Assembly: GCA_039989895.1 (NCBI GenBank)
Contig: JBDXGY010000006.1
Coordinates: 434,001-498,000 of the forward strand
Origin: Hyphomicrobiales bacterium
GTDB lineage: Bacteria > Pseudomonadota > Alphaproteobacteria > Rhizobiales > JACESI01
Direction: 5' to 3'
Length of the DNA stretch: 64,000 bases
The notes beneath the pieces were generated by a model. The model did not search any database. It was given only the letters and a program-made list of their open reading frames with translations, and was not told where the DNA came from. The position numbers and the translations under genes were made by a program. Below are positions 28,436 through 38,077 of this stretch, piece by piece; the first letter of the stretch is position 1; every line of letters begins with the position of its first letter.

Positions 28436-29763
28436 TGATTGAAGAGATTGTCGATCTTATCATAACCACCCTATGGATGGTGGCTGGTATCGCTGTGATC
28501 TTTGGGATTTATCTCACTATCAGTGGCGTGAGTGGTTTTTTGCATAGAATATATACTCGTGGTCGCGAGGCCAAAGGCTATACAGCTCTTAAAACAGTTA
28601 CGTTTGGTGATGAAAGCGCGGTGACAGCAAACCGCTTGGCGTCTGTTGTTGCGGTTGTAACAATCTTTCTTCTATGGGGTGTCGCAACAGGGTCCCAGTT
28701 ATTACCTTTTGGTCTTCCTGCACCTTTTGTCGGTGATACGACCTTTGAATATACGGCAACCAATGCTGCCGGCGAGACCGCAGATGCGACTGTCGTGGTG
28801 CGCGTCTTTCCCCTTGGATCTACAGGCACAAAACCACCTGAGCTACCAGCGCAAGAAGCAATAGGCTTTGCCAAGAATGATGTGTTGCTGGTCTCTGCGC
28901 GTCGTTCAAAGATTGTGATCGCCCAAAAGAATGATGTAGGTGGCAAGGAAGAGGGATATCGCGTCACAGCTATTAATGGTCAACCGATTAAACCGTTTGA
29001 GCGAGTCTCTTTTAGCGATGGTGAAATATTCATGACCAAAAAAGGCAGCCTCTCGGTCACGCCCTCTGTCGGTTTGACAATGGAGGCGCTTTATCTGCCT
29101 CCACCTGAGCAGGTATGGTCTCGTTTTCTTCAGTTAAATGCGGAAGGCTATCAAGATGTTGGTCTATGGGAAAATGTTTTTTGGTCTTTAATTCGCGTTG
29201 TTGTTGGTTTCCTTCTGGGCTGTCTGTTTGGCATCCCTCTTGGCTTTGCAATGGGCTTGAATGATTGGCTGCGCGGTTGGTTCGATCCAATCGTAGAATT
29301 CATGCGCCCCGTGCCACCTCTCGCTCTTATACCGTTGGTTATCATCTGGTTTGGCATTGGTGAACAGGGAAAAATAAGTCTTCTATTTTTAGCAGCTTTA
29401 TGGATCATGGCGATCGCGGCGAGGGCAGGTGTGTCTGGTGTCAATATTTCAAAAGTTCATGCTGCTTACAGTCTTGGAGCCACGAAACGTCAGATTTTAT
29501 CTAAAGTTATTCTGCCAAACTCTTTGCCTGAAATTTTCACAGGCGCGCGTGTGGCGATGGGTGTTTGTTGGGGAACAGTGGTTGCGGCAGAGCTTGTTGC
29601 TGCTGAAAAAGGGGTCGGCAAAATGATCATAGCTGCCTCAAAGTTCCAACAGACTGATATTGTTATTATCGGTATCGTTATCATTGGCGTCATTGGCTAT
29701 AGCATTGATGTTTTGATGCGGATTGCCGAAAATCATCTGGTGCCTTGGAAAGGCAAGGGCTAA
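28435..29763 (+). CDS. tauC: TauC-like ABC transporter permease with extra N-terminal helix and inserted domain
   Basis: A 442-residue inner-membrane permease, far longer than the ~270 residues usual for TauC/SsuC. The C-terminal ~220 residues are the normal BPD_transp_1 core from LPPPEQVWSRF through helices to the EAA-type coupling loop (KVHAAYSLGATKRQILSKV). The N-terminus has an additional helix at ~8-30 and another at ~68-90. Between the latter and the LPPP motif lies a ~120-residue soluble segment (95-218) that includes FEYTATNAAGETADATVVV, resembling an Ig/cadherin-like beta repeat. ATG is taken at 28435, overlapping the tauB stop; an open frame extends upstream. Confidence 0.9.
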   Translation: MIEEIVDLIITTLWMVAGIAVIFGIYLTISGVSGFLHRIYTRGREAKGYTALKTVTFGDESAVTANRLASVVAVVTIFLLWGVATGSQLLPFGLPAPFVGDTTFEYTATNAAGETADATVVVRVFPLGSTGTKPPELPAQEAIGFAKNDVLLVSARRSKIVIAQKNDVGGKEEGYRVTAINGQPIKPFERVSFSDGEIFMTKKGSLSVTPSVGLTMEALYLPPPEQVWSRFLQLNAEGYQDVGLWENVFWSLIRVVVGFLLGCLFGIPLGFAMGLNDWLRGWFDPIVEFMRPVPPLALIPLVIIWFGIGEQGKISLLFLAALWIMAIAARAGVSGVNISKVHAAYSLGATKRQILSKVILPNSLPEIFTGARVAMGVCWGTVVAAELVAAEKGVGKMIIAASKFQQTDIVIIGIVIIGVIGYSIDVLMRIAENHLVPWKGKG

Positions 29764-29792
29764 GAAATATAAATACTTCAACAGCAGAAAAG

Positions 29793-30500
29793 ATGTCGAA
29801 CAGTATGGAAAAGATGGAACTTAATGCGGATTTTTCTAAAAGAGCGGTTGTTCACGCGGCAGAGCTAGAATGGCAAGCGTCACCGATGAAAGGTGTTGAC
29901 CGTCGTATGCTGGACCGTATTGGCGATGAAGTGGCCCGCGCAAGCAGCATTGTTCGCTATGCGCCTGAAAGTCATTTTTCTTCTCATGTTCACACGGGCG
30001 GGGAAGAGTTTATTGTGCTTGATGGTGTGTTTCAAGACGAGCATGGAGACTTTCCAAAAGGTAGCTATGTCCGCAATCCACCCCAATCCAGTCACACGCC
30101 GGGATCAAAGCCGGGATGCACGATTTTCGTAAAGCTGTGGCAGATGGAACAATCTGATCGCACGCACGTTCGCATTGATATGAACAAGATGTCTTCAAAT
30201 CAGTTTGTTGGCAGGGATAATGTGCGCATTACGCCGCTTTTCAATGATGGTTTTGAAGATGTCCGTCTCGAGCTATGGGACGCGAATAAATCCATCTCTT
30301 ATGTCCCTGAAGGTGGCTTGGAAGTCTTCGTCATTGAGGGTGGATTTGATGAAGGTGGCGAGAGCTTTCGTGAGCACTCATGGCTGCGTTTGCCAGTTGG
30401 GTCCTCACTAGCCGCGAATGTTGGCGGTGAGGGCGCTATGGTATGGGTTAAAGAAGGTCATCTAGCCCATATGAACCGCGAGTCTTTCGCAACACTTTAA
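29793..30500 (+). CDS. Double-cupin protein of the ChrR-like family
   Basis: A ~235-residue cytoplasmic protein with two cupin repeats. The first has HFSSHVHTGGEEFIVLDG and ends with GSYVRNPPQSSHTPG, the metal-site pattern of ChrR-type cupins. The second (YVPEGGLEVFVIEGGF, LRLPVGSS) has lost most histidines. The N-terminal zinc anti-sigma domain of true ChrR is absent, so sigma-factor control is unlikely. It follows tauC by 29 bp and ends at the operon terminator, which suggests a role in sulfonate metabolism or sulfite stress. ATG at 29793 is my choice; ATGs at 29805 and 29814 are possible. Confidence 0.8.
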   Translation: MSNSMEKMELNADFSKRAVVHAAELEWQASPMKGVDRRMLDRIGDEVARASSIVRYAPESHFSSHVHTGGEEFIVLDGVFQDEHGDFPKGSYVRNPPQSSHTPGSKPGCTIFVKLWQMEQSDRTHVRIDMNKMSSNQFVGRDNVRITPLFNDGFEDVRLELWDANKSISYVPEGGLEVFVIEGGFDEGGESFREHSWLRLPVGSSLAANVGGEGAMVWVKEGHLAHMNRESFATL

Positions 30501-30524
30501 GATCATGGCTTGATAAGAATCACA

Positions 30525-30565
30525 TTAAAGGCACCAAAATCTCATAGGGAGTTTGGTGCCTTTAA
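30525..30565. terminator. Strong hairpin terminator after the tau operon
   Basis: TTAAAGGCACCAAA (30525-30538) pairs perfectly over 14 bp with TTTGGTGCCTTTAA (30552-30565), with a 13-base loop. It lies between the convergent cupin gene and rne and, with A/T runs on both sides, could terminate both. Confidence 0.8.
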
Positions 30566-30600
30566 TGCTTAATATTGGATGATTCCCTAAGGAATAAAAA

Positions 30601-33276
30601 TCAGAAGAATGAACGGCGCTGCCACCAGCCGCCTTTACTCGATTTCTCTTTTTCCTCTTCTGGTTTGTCATCAGCATTTTCGTTTGGTGCTTCAACAGGC
30701 GTTGGGGTGGCGGCTTCCGCTTTTTCGATCGGCGTTTCCTCGACCTTACCTTCTGCATCAGCTTTTTTGGTTGCCGTCTTGCGAGGGGCTCTTCTGGCTG
30801 GTTTCTTTTTCGGCGCCTCTGCCTTTGGTTCTTCTTCAGAAGAAACAGTTTCTACCGTCTGTGTTGGAGTTTCTGCCTCTATCACGGCTTCTGATGTTAC
30901 ATCTTTTGCTTTTGGAGCTGTTTCATCAGGAGAAGATTCAACTGGCTCTCCAGCTTCTTCGCCTGGCGTTGCTTGGGCATTGCGTTCTTGTTCTTTACGC
31001 CCGCCTCTACGTCCACGACGTCTGCGTTTCTTTTTCGGTGCAGCTTCTCCATCTTCAGATGTTTCTGCATTTATAGTTGCATCAGCACCTTCCTCATCAG
31101 CGTTTTCAGATGCTGTAGCTTCTGCCTCGCCTTCGCCTCTACCTCCGCGCCGGCGCCGTCTTCTGCGTTTTTTGGGATTTGGTTTTTCATCATCATCTCC
31201 CGTATCGCTGGCTATTTGTTCTTGTTCAGCCGCTTCAGCTGCCGCATCAAGCTCCGCATCACGGGCAAGTTCGACGTCGATGTCGATGGTTTCAGGTGTT
31301 ACCATGGTTGGCATTTTCGCTGCTTCTGCTTTTTCCCCTCTTACAATTTGGCAATATTCACCAGTGATTGTTTCATCGGCATCAATGCGAATGGAAAGCC
31401 CGAAGCGTTCTTCAAGATCGGTCAGATGGGCGCGCTTGTGATTTAAAACATAAAGCGCAACAGCAGATTTTGCCCGCACGATGACATCATATTTGGAGCC
31501 CTTATTGAGATATTCCTCAATGGCACGCAAGACATACAGTGCAATGGACGCTGGAGCGCGAATTGAACCAGTTCCTTCACAATGGGCGCAAGGCTCCATG
31601 GTGCTTTCCAAAACGCTGGCACGAATGCGTTGTCGCGACATTTCCAAAAGGCCGAAATGTGAAATATGACCAACTTGAATGCGTGCACGGTCATCGCGCA
31701 AGCATTCTTTTAAGCGCCGCTCAACAGCACGGATATTACGTTTGTCATCCATATCAATGAAGTCAATCACGATAAGGCCCGCTAAATCCCGCAAGCGTAA
31801 CTGTCGCGCAACTTCCGCAGCGGTTTCCATATTGGTGCTTAAAGCTGTGTCTTCAATGGAGCTCTCACGCGTTGAACGGCCCGAGTTCACATCGATAGAG
31901 ACCAATGCTTCTGTTTGATCAATCACCAGATAGCCGCCGGATTTCAAGGTCACTTTTGGCGAGAACATGGCATCCAGTTGAGCTTCGACACCATATTTAG
32001 CAAAGATCGGTAAGCGGTCTTTATAGGGTTGAACATTCTTGGCGTGACTTGGCATCAGCATGCGCATGAAGTCTTTTGCTTCGCGATAGCCGTTTTCACC
32101 AGAGACAAGGACTTGGTTTATATCCTTATTGTAGAGATCGCGGATCGAGCGTTTAAGCAGACTGCCTTCCTCATAAACAAGAGCGGGTGCGGACGACTGT
32201 AAGGTTAAATCTCTCACATTCCCCCAAAGTCGCATCAGATATTCAAAATCGCGATTGATTTCAGTTTTTGTTCGTGATGCACCAGCCGTGCGAAGGATAA
32301 CGCCCATGCCTTCTGGAACATCAAGGCCATTAGCGATAGCGCGCAAATTTTTCCGATCAGATTGATTGGTGATTTTGCGAGAAATTCCGCCACCACGATC
32401 TGTATTTGGCATTAGCACTGAATAACGACCGGCGAGGGATAGATATGTAGTGAGCGCTGCGCCTTTGTTGCCGCGCTCTTCTTTGACAACCTGCACTAAT
32501 ATTATCTGGCGACGTTTGATAACTTCCTGAATTTTATAATGCTTGGCACGCGGGCGAGATTGACGTTCTGGTACTTCTTCTAGTGCATCTTCTGATCCAA
32601 CAGATTCGACGCTGTCCTCTTGATTTGTTTCCTCAGAGTCATCATCAGAATCATTTTTATCATCCGCCTTGGGATTATCAGCTTTGGCTTCAGTCTCATT
32701 ATTTGCATCGGCACTTGTATCGGCGGTAGTTTCGCTATCCGCATCGCTTTGTGCTGCCTCAGTGTCATCATCTGTAGGAGGTGGTGTGTCTGCAGCTACT
32801 GGCTCTGAAACTTCAGCTGCCTCCGCAGGTTCTAAAGTCTCAGTAGCTTCATTATTTGAAGGCTCATCTACTATCTCAGATTGAATTGTATCATCTGTAT
32901 TAGCAGCTTTTGCTGCAGGTTTCCTGCGGCGAGGGCGCCGTTTCGGTTTTTCAGACTGTTCATCTTCTTCGATTGCAGACGCCTTATGAGCGGCTGCTTC
33001 TTCATCAAGAAGCGCCTGACGGTCTGCTACCGGTATTTGATAATAATCAGGATGAATTTCCGAAAAGGCAAGAAAACCATGGCGATTACCACCATAATCA
33101 ACAAAGGCAGCCTGTAATGAGGGCTCGACCCGCGTTACTTTAGCTAGATATATATTACCTTTTAGTTGTTTCCTGTTTTCTGCCTCAAAATCAAATTCTT
33201 CTACGCGGTTGCCGCGCACCACAACAACCCGTGTTTCCTCGGGATGCGTAGCATCGAAAAGCATTTTATTGTCCAT
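30601..33276 (-). CDS. rne: Ribonuclease E
   Basis: An 891-residue endoribonuclease that processes rRNA/tRNA precursors and drives mRNA decay. The S1 domain (NIYLAKVTRVEPSLQAAFVDYG, HGFLAFSEIHPDYY) is interrupted by a ~170-residue insertion rich in Asp, Glu, Ser, Thr and Ala, which is typical of alphaproteobacterial RNase E. Catalytic acidic residues are in SIDVNSGRST and IVIDFIDMDD, and the zinc link is CAHCEGTG. The C-terminal tail is disordered with Arg-rich RNA-binding patches (KKRRRRRRRGGRG, KKKRRRRGRRGGR) and ends SSKGGWWQRRSFF. A 693-bp gene-free leader precedes it, possibly an autoregulatory 5' UTR. Confidence 0.97.
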   Translation of the reverse strand: MDNKMLFDATHPEETRVVVVRGNRVEEFDFEAENRKQLKGNIYLAKVTRVEPSLQAAFVDYGGNRHGFLAFSEIHPDYYQIPVADRQALLDEEAAAHKASAIEEDEQSEKPKRRPRRRKPAAKAANTDDTIQSEIVDEPSNNEATETLEPAEAAEVSEPVAADTPPPTDDDTEAAQSDADSETTADTSADANNETEAKADNPKADDKNDSDDDSEETNQEDSVESVGSEDALEEVPERQSRPRAKHYKIQEVIKRRQIILVQVVKEERGNKGAALTTYLSLAGRYSVLMPNTDRGGGISRKITNQSDRKNLRAIANGLDVPEGMGVILRTAGASRTKTEINRDFEYLMRLWGNVRDLTLQSSAPALVYEEGSLLKRSIRDLYNKDINQVLVSGENGYREAKDFMRMLMPSHAKNVQPYKDRLPIFAKYGVEAQLDAMFSPKVTLKSGGYLVIDQTEALVSIDVNSGRSTRESSIEDTALSTNMETAAEVARQLRLRDLAGLIVIDFIDMDDKRNIRAVERRLKECLRDDRARIQVGHISHFGLLEMSRQRIRASVLESTMEPCAHCEGTGSIRAPASIALYVLRAIEEYLNKGSKYDVIVRAKSAVALYVLNHKRAHLTDLEERFGLSIRIDADETITGEYCQIVRGEKAEAAKMPTMVTPETIDIDVELARDAELDAAAEAAEQEQIASDTGDDDEKPNPKKRRRRRRRGGRGEGEAEATASENADEEGADATINAETSEDGEAAPKKKRRRRGRRGGRKEQERNAQATPGEEAGEPVESSPDETAPKAKDVTSEAVIEAETPTQTVETVSSEEEPKAEAPKKKPARRAPRKTATKKADAEGKVEETPIEKAEAATPTPVEAPNENADDKPEEEKEKSSKGGWWQRRSFF

Positions 33277-33969
33277 GAATTTTGGTCTCCGCGACCATCA
33301 TGCAAAAGGCGTCTTTTTAACAAACATCTTTTTTCAAGGCGTTCATTATCAGAAGGAGTTTTGGTGTGATGGTCGGTTTGTTGAAAGGCCAAACTATTTG
33401 TGCGAATTTTTGTTCCCAAAATGGGCTCGGACAATGCAATACAAAAAGCGCCAAGCCATGGGAAGTCAGCTGCAAACTTAGTTGCAACAGTAGATACAAA
33501 AGATACGAACAGGTCGTTTGACAAAATAGAACCTAGGTAAGGGCGAATGCCCTAATTGTTTAAACTTGTGGTGAATGTTCACCTATGTGATTTGTTCCTG
33601 ACGTCCTCAAATTGATATTCATTCAATCGCATTAGCAATTATGAATTTTGCAATTTGTTCGTTTGTCGGTGCATTTCCCTCAAACGGTCTTCGCAAAATT
33701 TATGCCTCAAGAAAACATCATCTCATGTCTGGTCTTGGCAGACGGTAAGTGGCTTATTCGCCAGTTATCCGCAAAAAAATTTTGCTCGCCTTTAATGGTA
33801 AGCAGCAACGCTCAAAAAACGCCTTTTACTCATTACATGTATATTCTTACGTCCGAATTTAATATTTTTCAAGAGAAAGCAATACTATTATACAGTTCAT
33901 TCAAATCAAATCGGTTTGTTTGAGTTTTGTTGAAGGTATTTTCAGCTGTTATGTAGAGGCTGCATACTT
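33277..33969. other. 693-bp gene-free divergent region between rne and the amidase
   Basis: AT-rich DNA that must hold the promoters of rne (minus) and the amidase (plus). I see a hairpin AGGGC-GAAT-GCCCT at 33540-33553, GCAAAA-AAA-TTTTGC at 33771-33785 and a near-palindrome around TCAAATCAAATCGGTTTGTTTGA at 33901 (one-base bulge). An open frame of 91 codons at 33648-33923 has no recognisable domain, composition or ribosome site, and I do not call it. rne in other bacteria has a long structured leader, so part of this may be rne 5' UTR. Confidence 0.5.
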
Positions 33970-35343
33970 GTGATTCTCGAACACAGAAGGTCAATGGCAA
34001 TTTTCAGACGCATCATTCAAAACGCTTTAAGGACCGTGTTTGCACGTGTGTTTTTGCTCGCGATTTTAATGGTTTCGGCTGGTTTGGCAACAAAGGTTGG
34101 TGCGCAAACAATTGTTGAAAAACAAGCTAATCCGCCGCTAGTTAATGAGCTATCCATCCCAAAGGCTCGATTGAGTGCCTTACATGTTGTGGGCACTGAA
34201 GAGACGGTTAGATTGGTTCTTGATGTCAGCCGCGCAGTTGATGTGAAAAGCTTTGTGCTGAGCGCGCCTTACCGTTTTGTCATTGATCTTGCCGATACCG
34301 AATTAGATCTAAAAAACAATCGTAATAATGGATCACCAGGCTTTTTAAAAAAAGTAAGCTTTGGAACCATCGATAACAATCTTTCTCGTCTTGTGGTAGA
34401 AGCAGGCGTCCCTTTTGCCATAGAAAATCAGTTTTTCGTGTCCGAATCAAACGGCCAAGGCAAACGTTTGGTCATTGATCTTGTGAAGTCTACAGACGAA
34501 GCATTTCGCCTAGTTATTGCGCAACAGGACGAAGAGCGGCGGTTGACCCAAAAAGAAGCGGAGCAAACCCAACAAGCTTTGAAGCAAGATGCAAAAGGTA
34601 ACAAAACTGAACGTGCAGCAAAAGAAGATCAAACACAGCCTTTGAGAAAGAAGCGTATTGTTATTGACCCTGGGCATGGAGGTAAAGATGGCGGTTCTCG
34701 AACTCTAAAAGGGGTTTTAGAAAAAGACATTGTTCTTTCATTCTCAAAAAAACTGGCTCAAAATCTCAGAGAAACAGGCGAGTTTGAAGTCATAATGACT
34801 CGTGAAGATGATGTTTTTCTCAGATTGGGCGAGAGAGTACGCATTGCACGTGAGCACGAAACGGACTTGTTTGTGTCTATTCATGCAGATTCATTTCCTA
34901 ATGACCGACGCGTGAGGGGAACAGCCATTTACACGATTTCGGAACAAGCATCTGATGCAATGGCAGCGTCGATTGCAGAACAACAAAATAAGTCAGATGC
35001 CATCGCAGGTCATGAGATCATCAACGGGCCTGATGAGGTGGTGGATATATTATTTGATCTGACTCGACGTGAAACTAGTAATTTGTCTATTTTATTTGCC
35101 CGCCATTTTTTCAATAGCATGCAGGCCCAAATCCGGTTTTTCAAAAAACCTCTACAAAGAGCATCATTCACTGTTTTACGAGTGCCTGACATACCCTCTG
35201 TATTGATAGAACTTGGCTTTTTATCGAACTCACAAGATGCCGAACTGCTTTCTTCTGATGAATGGAAAGAAGAAAGTGCGGTTAAGATGGCTAAAACAAT
35301 AGCTGATTATTTTGAAAAGCCGATTATCGGGCTTAATCAGTAA
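33970..35343 (+). CDS. N-acetylmuramoyl-L-alanine amidase (AMIN + Amidase_3)
   Basis: A 457-residue periplasmic zinc amidase that cleaves the MurNAc-L-Ala bond during septal splitting. An N-terminal signal sequence (hydrophobic FARVFLLAILMVSAGLATKVGA) precedes an AMIN domain (~60-165, RLVLDVSRAVDVKSFVLSAPYRF...), a charged Gln/Lys/Glu linker, and the Amidase_3 domain with zinc residues in VIDPGHGGKDGG, EKDIVLSF, SIHADS and catalytic Glu in SVLIELGFLSN. GTG at 33970 is used; ATG at 33994, just after AGAAGG, is an alternative. AmiC is the closest named relative. It is upstream of the PBP1A gene, both cell-wall enzymes. Confidence 0.93.
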   Translation: MILEHRRSMAIFRRIIQNALRTVFARVFLLAILMVSAGLATKVGAQTIVEKQANPPLVNELSIPKARLSALHVVGTEETVRLVLDVSRAVDVKSFVLSAPYRFVIDLADTELDLKNNRNNGSPGFLKKVSFGTIDNNLSRLVVEAGVPFAIENQFFVSESNGQGKRLVIDLVKSTDEAFRLVIAQQDEERRLTQKEAEQTQQALKQDAKGNKTERAAKEDQTQPLRKKRIVIDPGHGGKDGGSRTLKGVLEKDIVLSFSKKLAQNLRETGEFEVIMTREDDVFLRLGERVRIAREHETDLFVSIHADSFPNDRRVRGTAIYTISEQASDAMAASIAEQQNKSDAIAGHEIINGPDEVVDILFDLTRRETSNLSILFARHFFNSMQAQIRFFKKPLQRASFTVLRVPDIPSVLIELGFLSNSQDAELLSSDEWKEESAVKMAKTIADYFEKPIIGLNQ

Positions 35344-35565
35344 GATTCTATTGGAAACTCTCTCGAAAGGCATAGCTTTTTTAATAAGACACACTTCTCG
35401 ACGATTTATGCCTTTATCGCGCCATATTGTGGTAGAAAAAGTGTATAAAATGCATTTTGTGTTATTCAATTGCTGAATGCTTCTAGATATCAATTGTTTG
35501 GTTGGTTAATAATAAGATAAACATACAGTTGTAGCGTGCGGGTTACAACTTTTCAGGAAATTAAG

Positions 35566-38040
35566 ATGATTCTGCGGTTTTTAGGTTATTTGTTCGGTAT
35601 TGGAGCTGTTGGTTTCATCGCAGTTGCCGCTGTAATTACGTGGTATATCAACGAGCAAGCTGAAGGTCTTCCCGACTATGAGGTTCTAAGCCAATATGAG
35701 CCGCCTGTTATGACGCGTATTCATGCTTCTGATGGCGCTTTAATGGCAGAATATGCCAAGCAAAGACGCCTCTTTCTACCTAGCCAAGCTATGCCAGATT
35801 TACTGAAAGCCGCTTTTTTATCCTCAGAGGATAAAAACTTCTACAACCACGGCGGGATAGATCCTTCGGGTATTGTGCGTGCTGTGTGGGTTAATATTGA
35901 AAACCGCGTCAGTGGTCGGCGACGTGCTCTTGTTGGCGCGTCAACGATTACACAGCAGGTGGCAAAGAACTTTCTTTTGACCAGTGAGCAAAAGCTTGAG
36001 CGCAAAGTAAAAGAAATGCTTCTTTCTCTTCGTATAGAGGGAGCCTATTCCAAAGAAAAAATTCTTGAACTGTATCTTAATGAAATTTATCTCGGGCTCG
36101 GAGCCTATGGGGTAGGGGCGGCGTCGCTGGTTTATTTTGATAAATCTGTCAGTGAGTTATCCTTAGCAGAGGCGGCCTATCTTGCTGCTTTGCCAAAAGC
36201 ACCGAATAATTATAATCCCTTCAAAAATAAAAAGCGTGCGTTGGCGCGTCGTAATTGGGTCATAGATCGCATGATCGTGAATGGCTATATTGGCATTGAG
36301 GATGGCGAAGCTGCCAAAGCCGAAGATTTGCTTGTTTACCCACGCACCAGGGGGTCGAAGCTTTTTGCATCAGAATATTTTGCAGAAGATGTTCGCCGTG
36401 AGCTCCTTAAGCTTTATGGCCGAAAAGGTTTGTATGAGGGTGGGTTATCTGTCCGTACAACGCTTGATCCAAGTTTGCAGACGAAAGCTAGAAAGGCACT
36501 TCAAGATGGCCTTTTAGAATTTGATCGCAAACGCGGATGGCGTGGTGCGTATGCCAAGCTGGAACAAAAAGACGAATGGGGTAAGGAGCTGAGCAAGGTT
36601 ACGCGCTTGCGTGACGTGCCAGAATGGAACTTAGCTGTTGTCTTAGATGTCAATGATACAAATGCGAAAATCGGTCTGCAGCCAGATGTCCTCGTGTCGG
36701 GCGCGCTTTCACAAGAGCGTATAGAAGCCACGGTTCCACTTGAAACAATGAAATGGGCGCGCTGGGCAAAAGGAGAGAATCGCGGGAAAGCGATTGAGCG
36801 CCCTAGCGATATTCTGACACCTGGTGATGTGATTTTTGTTGAGGCACTTAACCGACAGAATAAATCTGGTGATTATGCCTTACGCCAAGTACCTGAGATT
36901 GAGGGAGCCATCGTATCCATGGACCCTTACACTGGTCGCGTATTGGCTATGGTGGGCGGGTTTAGTTTTTCTGAAAGCCAGTTCAACCGTGCCTCACAGG
37001 GTAAAAGACAGCCTGGATCATCTTTCAAACCCTTCGTTTATGCCGCAGCACTAGATAATGGTTACACACCGTCTTCAGTGGTTCTTGATGGAGCAATCGA
37101 GATTGATCAAGGTGGAAGTTTAGGTATCTGGCGCCCGAAAAACTACGGTGACAAATTTTATGGGCCGTCAACATTACGCCTTGGTATTGAGCGCTCACGT
37201 AATGCAATGACCGTGCGCCTTGCACAAGATATGGGTATGCCCTTGGTTGCTGAATATTCACGGCGCTTTGGTATTTATGACAACTTATCGCCAGTCCTTG
37301 CGATGTCGCTTGGGGCGGGAGAGACAACGGCGCTGCGGATGGTTGCTGCTTACTCAGTGCTTGCTAATGGCGGGCGTAAGATTGAGCCAACATTGATTGA
37401 TCGTATTCAAGATCGTTATGGCAAGACCGTTTTCAAGCATGACCAGCGTGTATGTGATGGTTGTCAGGCCGAAAGCTGGAACCAACAGGACGAACCAGAA
37501 TTGATTGATGAACGTGAGCAGGTTTTGGATCCTATGACCGCTTATCAAATTACTTCCATGATGGAGGGTGTGGTAAAACGCGGCACTGGCAAAGGTGTGA
37601 AAGAAGTTGGCAAGCCAATTGCTGGCAAAACTGGCACGACCAACGAAGAAAAAGACGCTTGGTTCGTAGGCTATGCACCTGATCTAGTTGTTGGGGTCTA
37701 TATTGGCTACGATACGCCGCGCCCTATGGGTAAAGGCAATACGGGTGGTCAATTGGCCGCGCCTATTTTTACGGCCTTCATGAAGGAAGCCTTGAAAGGT
37801 AAGCCAGCAGTTGAGTTTCGTGTGCCTGAAGGTATTACGCTTATTCCGATTAATCAAAAAACCGGATTAAGAGCTGCCGCAGGTGGTGATCTTACTATTT
37901 TGGAAGCCTTCAAACCTGGTACAGCGCCACCACGTCAAACGGATATTATTGGTTATTCTCCTGCTCTGGGTGGTGCGCCAATTACGACCAGCCGTGAGAC
38001 AGATCGTGCCATCATTTCAGGTACTGGCGGCCTTTACTAA
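35566..38040 (+). CDS. mrcA: Penicillin-binding protein 1A (bifunctional glycosyltransferase/transpeptidase)
   Basis: An 824-residue inner-membrane class A PBP. A single N-terminal helix (FLGYLFGIGAVGFIAVAAVITW) precedes the GT51 domain (SSEDKNFYNHGGIDPSGIVRA, GASTITQQVAKNFLL, ILELYLNEIYLGLGAYGVGAAS). The transpeptidase domain has the nucleophile motif SSFK (PGSSFKPF), SRN (ERSRNAMT) and KTG (AGKTGTT). The OB-like region between them is present, and the C-terminus carries a short low-complexity tail. I choose ATG at 35566, preceded by AGGAAA, over a GTG 30 bp upstream. It builds the peptidoglycan cut by the amidase encoded before it. Confidence 0.96.
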   Translation: MILRFLGYLFGIGAVGFIAVAAVITWYINEQAEGLPDYEVLSQYEPPVMTRIHASDGALMAEYAKQRRLFLPSQAMPDLLKAAFLSSEDKNFYNHGGIDPSGIVRAVWVNIENRVSGRRRALVGASTITQQVAKNFLLTSEQKLERKVKEMLLSLRIEGAYSKEKILELYLNEIYLGLGAYGVGAASLVYFDKSVSELSLAEAAYLAALPKAPNNYNPFKNKKRALARRNWVIDRMIVNGYIGIEDGEAAKAEDLLVYPRTRGSKLFASEYFAEDVRRELLKLYGRKGLYEGGLSVRTTLDPSLQTKARKALQDGLLEFDRKRGWRGAYAKLEQKDEWGKELSKVTRLRDVPEWNLAVVLDVNDTNAKIGLQPDVLVSGALSQERIEATVPLETMKWARWAKGENRGKAIERPSDILTPGDVIFVEALNRQNKSGDYALRQVPEIEGAIVSMDPYTGRVLAMVGGFSFSESQFNRASQGKRQPGSSFKPFVYAAALDNGYTPSSVVLDGAIEIDQGGSLGIWRPKNYGDKFYGPSTLRLGIERSRNAMTVRLAQDMGMPLVAEYSRRFGIYDNLSPVLAMSLGAGETTALRMVAAYSVLANGGRKIEPTLIDRIQDRYGKTVFKHDQRVCDGCQAESWNQQDEPELIDEREQVLDPMTAYQITSMMEGVVKRGTGKGVKEVGKPIAGKTGTTNEEKDAWFVGYAPDLVVGVYIGYDTPRPMGKGNTGGQLAAPIFTAFMKEALKGKPAVEFRVPEGITLIPINQKTGLRAAAGGDLTILEAFKPGTAPPRQTDIIGYSPALGGAPITTSRETDRAIISGTGGLY

Positions 38041-38077
38041 GATTATATCTCATCAATATGCTTGACGGTTTGGCGCG

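Noticed and set aside
29793-30500. ChrR anti-sigma factor
   Set aside because: The zinc-binding anti-sigma N-terminus and an adjacent rpoE-type gene are missing.
30575-31441. Long plus-strand open frame (288 codons) opposite the 3' part of rne
   Set aside because: Ser/Ala/Phe-rich mirror of the low-complexity RNase E tail; a shadow frame.
33648-33923. 91-codon open frame in the rne-amidase gap
   Set aside because: No recognisable domain, no ribosome site, low-complexity mixed residues; likely chance in AT-rich DNA.
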